The notes below the pieces were generated by a model, which saw only the letters and a program-made list of their open reading frames with translations, made no database searches and was not told the DNA's origin. From the NCBI GenBank assembly GCA_002438345.1, contig DJUJ01000132.1:51830-58509 (forward strand): a DNA stretch of 6,680 bases. Reading direction: 5' to 3'. This document shows, one piece after another, positions 6,054 through 6,680 of this stretch (position 1 is the stretch's first letter; every line of letters starts with the position of its first letter). This DNA comes from Paenibacillus sp. UBA6285 (GTDB lineage: Bacteria; Bacillota; Bacilli; Paenibacillales; Paenibacillaceae). Position numbers and translations under genes: made by a program.

Positions 6054-6086
6054 ACAAAAAGAAAAAGCGCACTTTCTGCGCTCTTT
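6054..6086 (-). terminator. Intrinsic terminator of the right-edge gene
   Basis: A 10-bp stem on the minus strand (AAAGAGCGCA, 6086-6077, with 6071-6062; one G-U pair) has a 5-base loop GAAAG and then TTTTTCTTTTTG. It overlaps the gene's TAA stop codon, a compact arrangement common in Bacillota and their phages. Confidence 0.9.
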
Positions 6087-6680
6087 AGATGGTGTAGCTT
6101 TTTTTATTTTGCGTCTCTTCTCTTACATGCTCTGATGCAAGTACCCCATGTTCTTGGTAGAATTGAACCTGATAGATATTCTCTAGGTTTCCAACAAGCA
6201 TTATTTTAGGGTCGTAATTGTCCTTCCCTGTGTATGCCTCGAAGAAGGCATCAATATGTGCTCTAATATCATCATCACTGTTGCAATACTTTCTCAGCAT
6301 ATACACGCAACTCTCGGCAGTCTTCATCTTTATTCTTGGATGGGCTTTACCTGACCTTTGTTGATACCTCATAAAGAAATAATCAGCAAAGTTTCGGTCA
6401 GACCATCTAACGTTGTTCGGTGGGATTTCAGTTGCTTTCCGGACTGCCCTTTGAATGGTTTGGATATTGGCTAATTTTGTACTTACTAACCTATTAGCAT
6501 CCTCTAATGATATGACATTATTCATCACTTCCTCTTGGGTAATCCTGCTTAATATCTCCCATGCGTCGTTCTCTGACTTTCTTGTAAACTGCTGTCTTTT
6601 AAGTTTCATACTTTCCATGACTGCGCTTGTGTACAAGATTAATGGGTTAACCTCCCAGTCCGAAAGTTCGACGTAGAAGT
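6085..6680 (-). CDS. Unrecognised protein, open at the right window edge
   Basis: The frame is open from the right edge to TAA at 6085-6087, 197 codons. An internal TTG (6636) and ATGs (6616-6618 and 6607-6609) exist, but readable sequence (FYVELSDWEVNPLI) continues upstream without a stop and the ribosome binding sites at the internal starts are poor, so the real start is probably outside the window. The protein is soluble, hydrophilic and probably mostly helical, with no membrane segment or signal peptide. Visible blocks include KSENDAWEILSRITQEE, NIQTIQRAVRKATEIPP, MKTAESCVYMLRKYCNSDDD and IDAFFEAYTGKDNYDP. I do not recognise a family. It lies upstream of a recombinase relic on the same strand and could belong to the same prophage, plasmid-derived or integrative element; that is inference. 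Codon use looks like real coding sequence and a strong terminator overlaps the stop. Confidence 0.7.
   Translation of the reverse strand, partial: FYVELSDWEVNPLILYTSAVMESMKLKRQQFTRKSENDAWEILSRITQEEVMNNVISLEDANRLVSTKLANIQTIQRAVRKATEIPPNNVRWSDRNFADYFFMRYQQRSGKAHPRIKMKTAESCVYMLRKYCNSDDDIRAHIDAFFEAYTGKDNYDPKIMLVGNLENIYQVQFYQEHGVLASEHVREETQNKKSYTI

Noticed and set aside
6045..6055. GGGGACAGAAC as a relative of the GACAGACAC inverted repeat at 3929
   Set aside because: Only six bases (GACAGA) are shared and the inverted partner is missing, so a common repeat family is not supported.

Overview
The window looks like chromosomal DNA of a low-to-moderate-GC member of the Bacillota, most likely Paenibacillaceae or a related spore-former. 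The reasons are strong AGGAGG-type ribosome binding sites, several TTG starts, compact intrinsic terminators, and Bacilli-type dihydrouridine synthase and RlmD-like proteins. This placement is inferred from family resemblance recalled from memory, not from a search.

Positions 1-2780 (+ strand) are the 3' part of a sugar-catabolism operon: a glucosamine-6-phosphate deaminase-like protein (5' end outside the window), a ROK-family sugar kinase lacking the usual zinc motif, and a complete NAD/Mn-type GH4 glycosidase. The genes are 5-15 bases apart and end at a 15-bp perfect hairpin. Together they suggest release of a sugar from an alpha-glycoside, phosphorylation, and isomerisation/deamination. 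The GH4 signature (CHGL) fits the alpha-glucuronidase-type subgroup better than a classical amino-sugar hydrolase, so the true substrate is open.

Positions 2837-3814 (- strand) hold an intact tRNA-dihydrouridine synthase, convergent with the operon. A short non-coding stretch follows, with an inverted repeat and a likely promoter.

Positions 4115-4816 (+) hold a decayed 23S rRNA uracil-C5 methyltransferase gene (RlmD/RumA type). It has a 1-base frameshift near its start, has lost its N-terminal TRAM/Fe-S region, and has an internal deletion that removed the SAM-binding core, yet its terminator is intact. An intact Nudix hydrolase (4914-5345, -) converges on it.

Positions 5346-6680 look like the edge of an old mobile element. 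There is an orphan gene start with a good ribosome binding site (5468, +), a 53-codon tyrosine-recombinase relic (5631-5792, -) with its own terminator, an AT-rich spacer, and an unrecognised minus-strand gene (6085 to the right edge) with a canonical terminator. I found no tRNA, rRNA, CRISPR array or complete insertion sequence. The most notable content is the cluster of gene relics from 4115 to 5792 and the unusual sugar operon; I do not see a clearly new complete system.
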